A DNA stretch of 64,000 nt, taken from IMG/VR virus record IMGVR_UViG_3300008267_000027, positions 1 through 64,000 of that record; one strand, given 5' to 3'. A program made the position numbers and the translations under genes. This DNA comes from a virus. This document shows, one piece after another, positions 63,401-64,000 of this stretch (its first letter is position 1; each line of letters starts with the position of its first letter). Below the pieces are notes generated by a model. It was not told the origin of the DNA. It did not search any database and was given only the letters and a program-made list of their open reading frames with translations.

Positions 63401-63993
63401 GTGAAACAGAAGGTATATTTAATTCATTCTATAAGCTTAACAAAGCAGTATATGATATGACCAAATTAGAAGGAGGCTTTTGGAAAGGTATTACTAAGAA
63501 AAAAACATTTACAGAAGCATGGGCGACTATGAGTGATTATCAAAAGGCTAATATGTCAAGATTGTTAGGATATATGGCATTTTATATGTTATCATTATTA
63601 ATGAAGCATTTGTGGAGCTTGCTTGCAGATGAACTTGCTGATGATGATACAGGTGAAGATCATCCAATAACTACTAAACTTGTTAACTTCATGGTGTATT
63701 TAGATGATAGAACTATGAGTGAGATATCAGTTGCTATTAACCCAACAGAGGTTGGTCAGTTCATCAAAAACCCAGTAGCTATTGTAGGTTTTGTAGGGGA
63801 TGTTTGGGATGCTCTTAGTGAAAGTGCTCACTTTATATTACCTCCTTATGGAGAAGAAGATGAGGTGTTCCAAAGAGGTGTTAATAAAGGAGAGTATAAA
63901 TGGAGAAAAGAGTGGGGAGATGTACTACCTTTCTTCAGCACTATTAATAAATGGGACAGTTTTGAAGAACTTAAAGATTTCTATATTAAATAA
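57403..63993 (+). CDS. Giant polyvalent protein: GNAT-, ART-like and RecB-type nuclease domains (2196 aa)
   Basis: Residues 53-60 carry FKEWFGDW, a hallmark of phage polyvalent proteins. A GNAT-like domain follows (about 85-205; N154QGKGIG160, the acetyl-CoA-binding loop pattern). An ADP-ribosyltransferase-like domain spans about 255-390 (VFHWSP at 256-261, SHFGTFEAAD, and YVATEESQIKSLYNKGAFS from 370). At 627-635, IVVEEFLHP looks like a zincin motif whose first His is Glu. A PD-(D/E)xK nuclease of RecB type is at about 830-1000: GKLD920, then RIID934-L-K936, and LQQQGYKRM. The rest is coiled-coil-rich with a hydrophobic segment near 2053-2075. It follows the RNA polymerase gene by six bases and is probably ejected too; whether the domains act on host DNA and proteins is inferred. 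Confidence 0.8.
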   Translation: MSCQVIRNTDTNEIEKVLAPNGKESMLYKDINKYITSKEEALLAYAQIYTPSFKEWFGDWEGKEESKSDLLLNAYNNVDISNAEKDDYKIVINDNLYLDNSEGKDSYYGYWMPIMSDGEDIGRIRFEQKLNVIEKEGKPVKTFSPNIQIYDKSNQGKGIGSKVHLALYKYVKSIHPNVPFVSDVQNTVAEMALLKSFEREGIVKQINPIGEISEKYGNYSVENAPFIFNDEYFKKETKETSGISQVVDENGEPKLVFHWSPVQGIERFNLAGIGSHFGTFEAADQVNEAKSKTKFTLVDEEMGTEEEVEIKSEPGEFYPAFLNLRNMSEITDKGQHTEEKDGPEAKTLLDEGYDGFFYTNQYEDIGSTSYVATEESQIKSLYNKGAFSKESGNIYANVEPNGQLNDPVTAAAIKELQDKGFLSQTADGRSGAYYISKPGSTTTKTADLIDEITEIESLLESKNIEYKRIGDTIRIYGLPRYNYSYSFVSLDTEEDQINNIDDLKKELGISGKSLSVAEFKDVNRSVKAFNEQKDTNYLIVSDQNTDGTITIRNIVEDKTLNRSTLSVTQELMDRLQALFPEIKVQYINQNEISKYTNGRFTNNDPSLNSFVKNGVVYLIKDRFTGDIVVEEFLHPFVSSLIADNPQLADSLYSEISNKYSDIIDMVEDTYVDGLGFTEEDRRNEIITKGLQRAFSERLHKSFKSKDRTMKDLIETFMDWVRDLIRTITGRKKLYTGELSTKMSVDDIINMLDSNIQIKLGNLNPNVYANLSQEKIDILNYLVKNATAEQKQIVEALFDNGIVHDEVDHTYQKVILDENGDIEEVIDYTSMTTAIKGPFEDTAYELNRDIGTEFDFIMNSVVMGEDFNVIQPQLKVVNEETAAKFYDMISNVIVGLKSSGAIVVPQIVVGSDADAIAGKLDLLIVEPSGKMRIIDLKTSATNDVKNNPKKYNKKYEIDNEQSMLNGENLSNRDLHGLQQQGYKRMIELDARLTEYEVESVKTLHYRFEINDGKAVNIIYDDLVDHTDGHYDELLNKIIPSQPLERSTGLSSSLSAEAAKPENKETVREIRDLVKDASNMLQKRREFYQKINETSKGKFIVSKEYLTALDEIIATINEAVLTGKPSSAYYQLVKYINQDVKDKSRTIGQMTDRSESLQFMLEAEKDLMTYKDLLLPPKLYLNNKVIDKLAKDSLNTIQQTLDLIDNQVQQFTVDFVANNTSRNLTREEVEGIIKEAEDISMHQSLFGDLSTSSDTMLSVLDKVYKRKRQEVIDFVQKLEIEIKTAGNKLASLTTDKDKMYDFMIGTDDQGNPTGYTVDKIGKQYWSKKREIKNKLIDPETKLRYKYRDVRNPKTASKEDIEFNMNLKKLRDEEAEFNKKEYLNANGELVDGPYHKYTQEFKEARAKVMRLKIRKNSSGEATGFEWIPKNAESKEFKDFERKYYSQETTYLSPKYEYDKASKTYIFKGRTEEASGRFVKSEYVEVREIAENGEDMRDEKYVNIMNDNSELGIARREYYQTWKRLYGELLEKLPDGVKMKTRLPVISSGMIAKAKKMGGGSNYFKSILKGVGRSINPFSKSTFHHSVILDEDGNVVSNIPVFYTSDLKSEYVIDKVKEKIRNLNERWAKKLPDDDGSILTYDEYRQKLDKLTKSLKIEQGKTSASEISTEMTNNLVQFAEMAENFQVMSAFESTVISVLRTLKNRKVTKRDPEGNFITNSLDKATAKFRGDDSLTEQRLRKWMDMVLYNSKNPYRSRMGNFVAKVKLLMSIKGVGLNPFGQLNNLKMGNINNMAEAAGGTIYNKNDYKKAVKAFTVDYLPAFLSAKKDYILSRGKDKNGDYYSMPKSLTKYDALANKYRMMRAMQSKDGIEGYEGKTMDILFMMQHGAEFSVQTKSGIAILNNKTFTNKVTGEKISIYDAHSFDQKTGELYLDPSLYEETDQDRYDMTNLIYETNKRLHGNYAWEDRMVIQQNLIGELVAQFHKWVYPYWRRFWGKAYHDENLGETEGIFNSFYKLNKAVYDMTKLEGGFWKGITKKKTFTEAWATMSDYQKANMSRLLGYMAFYMLSLLMKHLWSLLADELADDDTGEDHPITTKLVNFMVYLDDRTMSEISVAINPTEVGQFIKNPVAIVGFVGDVWDALSESAHFILPPYGEEDEVFQRGVNKGEYKWRKEWGDVLPFFSTINKWDSFEELKDFYIK

Positions 63994-64000
63994 AGAAAGG

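Overview
The window (about one-third G+C, all genes on the + strand, tightly packed) is the late, virion-structure part of a tailed-phage genome infecting a Bacteroidota host. The best reading is a crAss-like phage (order Crassvirales). Three things support this. Gene order: capsid C-terminus, a ring protein, tail genes, two more ring-like proteins, a muzzle-like protein, internal cargo proteins, then giant proteins. A giant protein carries the DxDxD signature (DNDVD) of the virion-packaged crAss-like RNA polymerase. The recurring small Lys/Gly proteins and polyvalent domains are also typical of these phages. Starts lack Shine-Dalgarno sequences and often follow A/C-rich leaders, as in Bacteroidota. 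No database search was possible; family names come from motifs read by eye.

Layout. 1-6340: end of the capsid gene, a strong terminator, a hairpin cluster, small basic proteins, a tiny lipoprotein, a ring protein, a Dps/ferritin-like protein and an abundant structural protein closed by a second strong terminator. 6405-17576: fibre and adhesin genes. These are Cys-rich modular proteins joined by long Thr/Ser tracts, with EGF-like repeats, a Bacteroidota surface-protein domain, beta-propeller-like domains and a FISUMP domain; one small gene here is frameshifted. 17624-20274: two glycosyltransferases directly after the Thr-rich adhesins. 20287-20349: terminator. 20439-29197: a metallophosphoesterase, a conserved small protein, ring proteins, a small zinc metalloprotease and the 1599-residue muzzle-like protein. 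29197-36534: three consecutive proteins with peptidoglycan-directed domains. 36545-41844: two internal (cargo) proteins. 41872-63993: giant proteins of 5174 residues (zincin plus two-barrel RNA polymerase) and 2196 residues (GNAT-like, ADP-ribosyltransferase-like, RecB-like nuclease).

How it fits together (inference). The capsid and ring/muzzle proteins build a podovirus-like particle. The adhesins, possibly O-glycosylated by the two neighbouring glycosyltransferases, contact the host surface. The peptidoglycan enzymes open the wall. The giant multidomain proteins are probably packed in the head or tail and ejected with DNA, where the RNA polymerase would transcribe early genes and the other domains would act on host targets.
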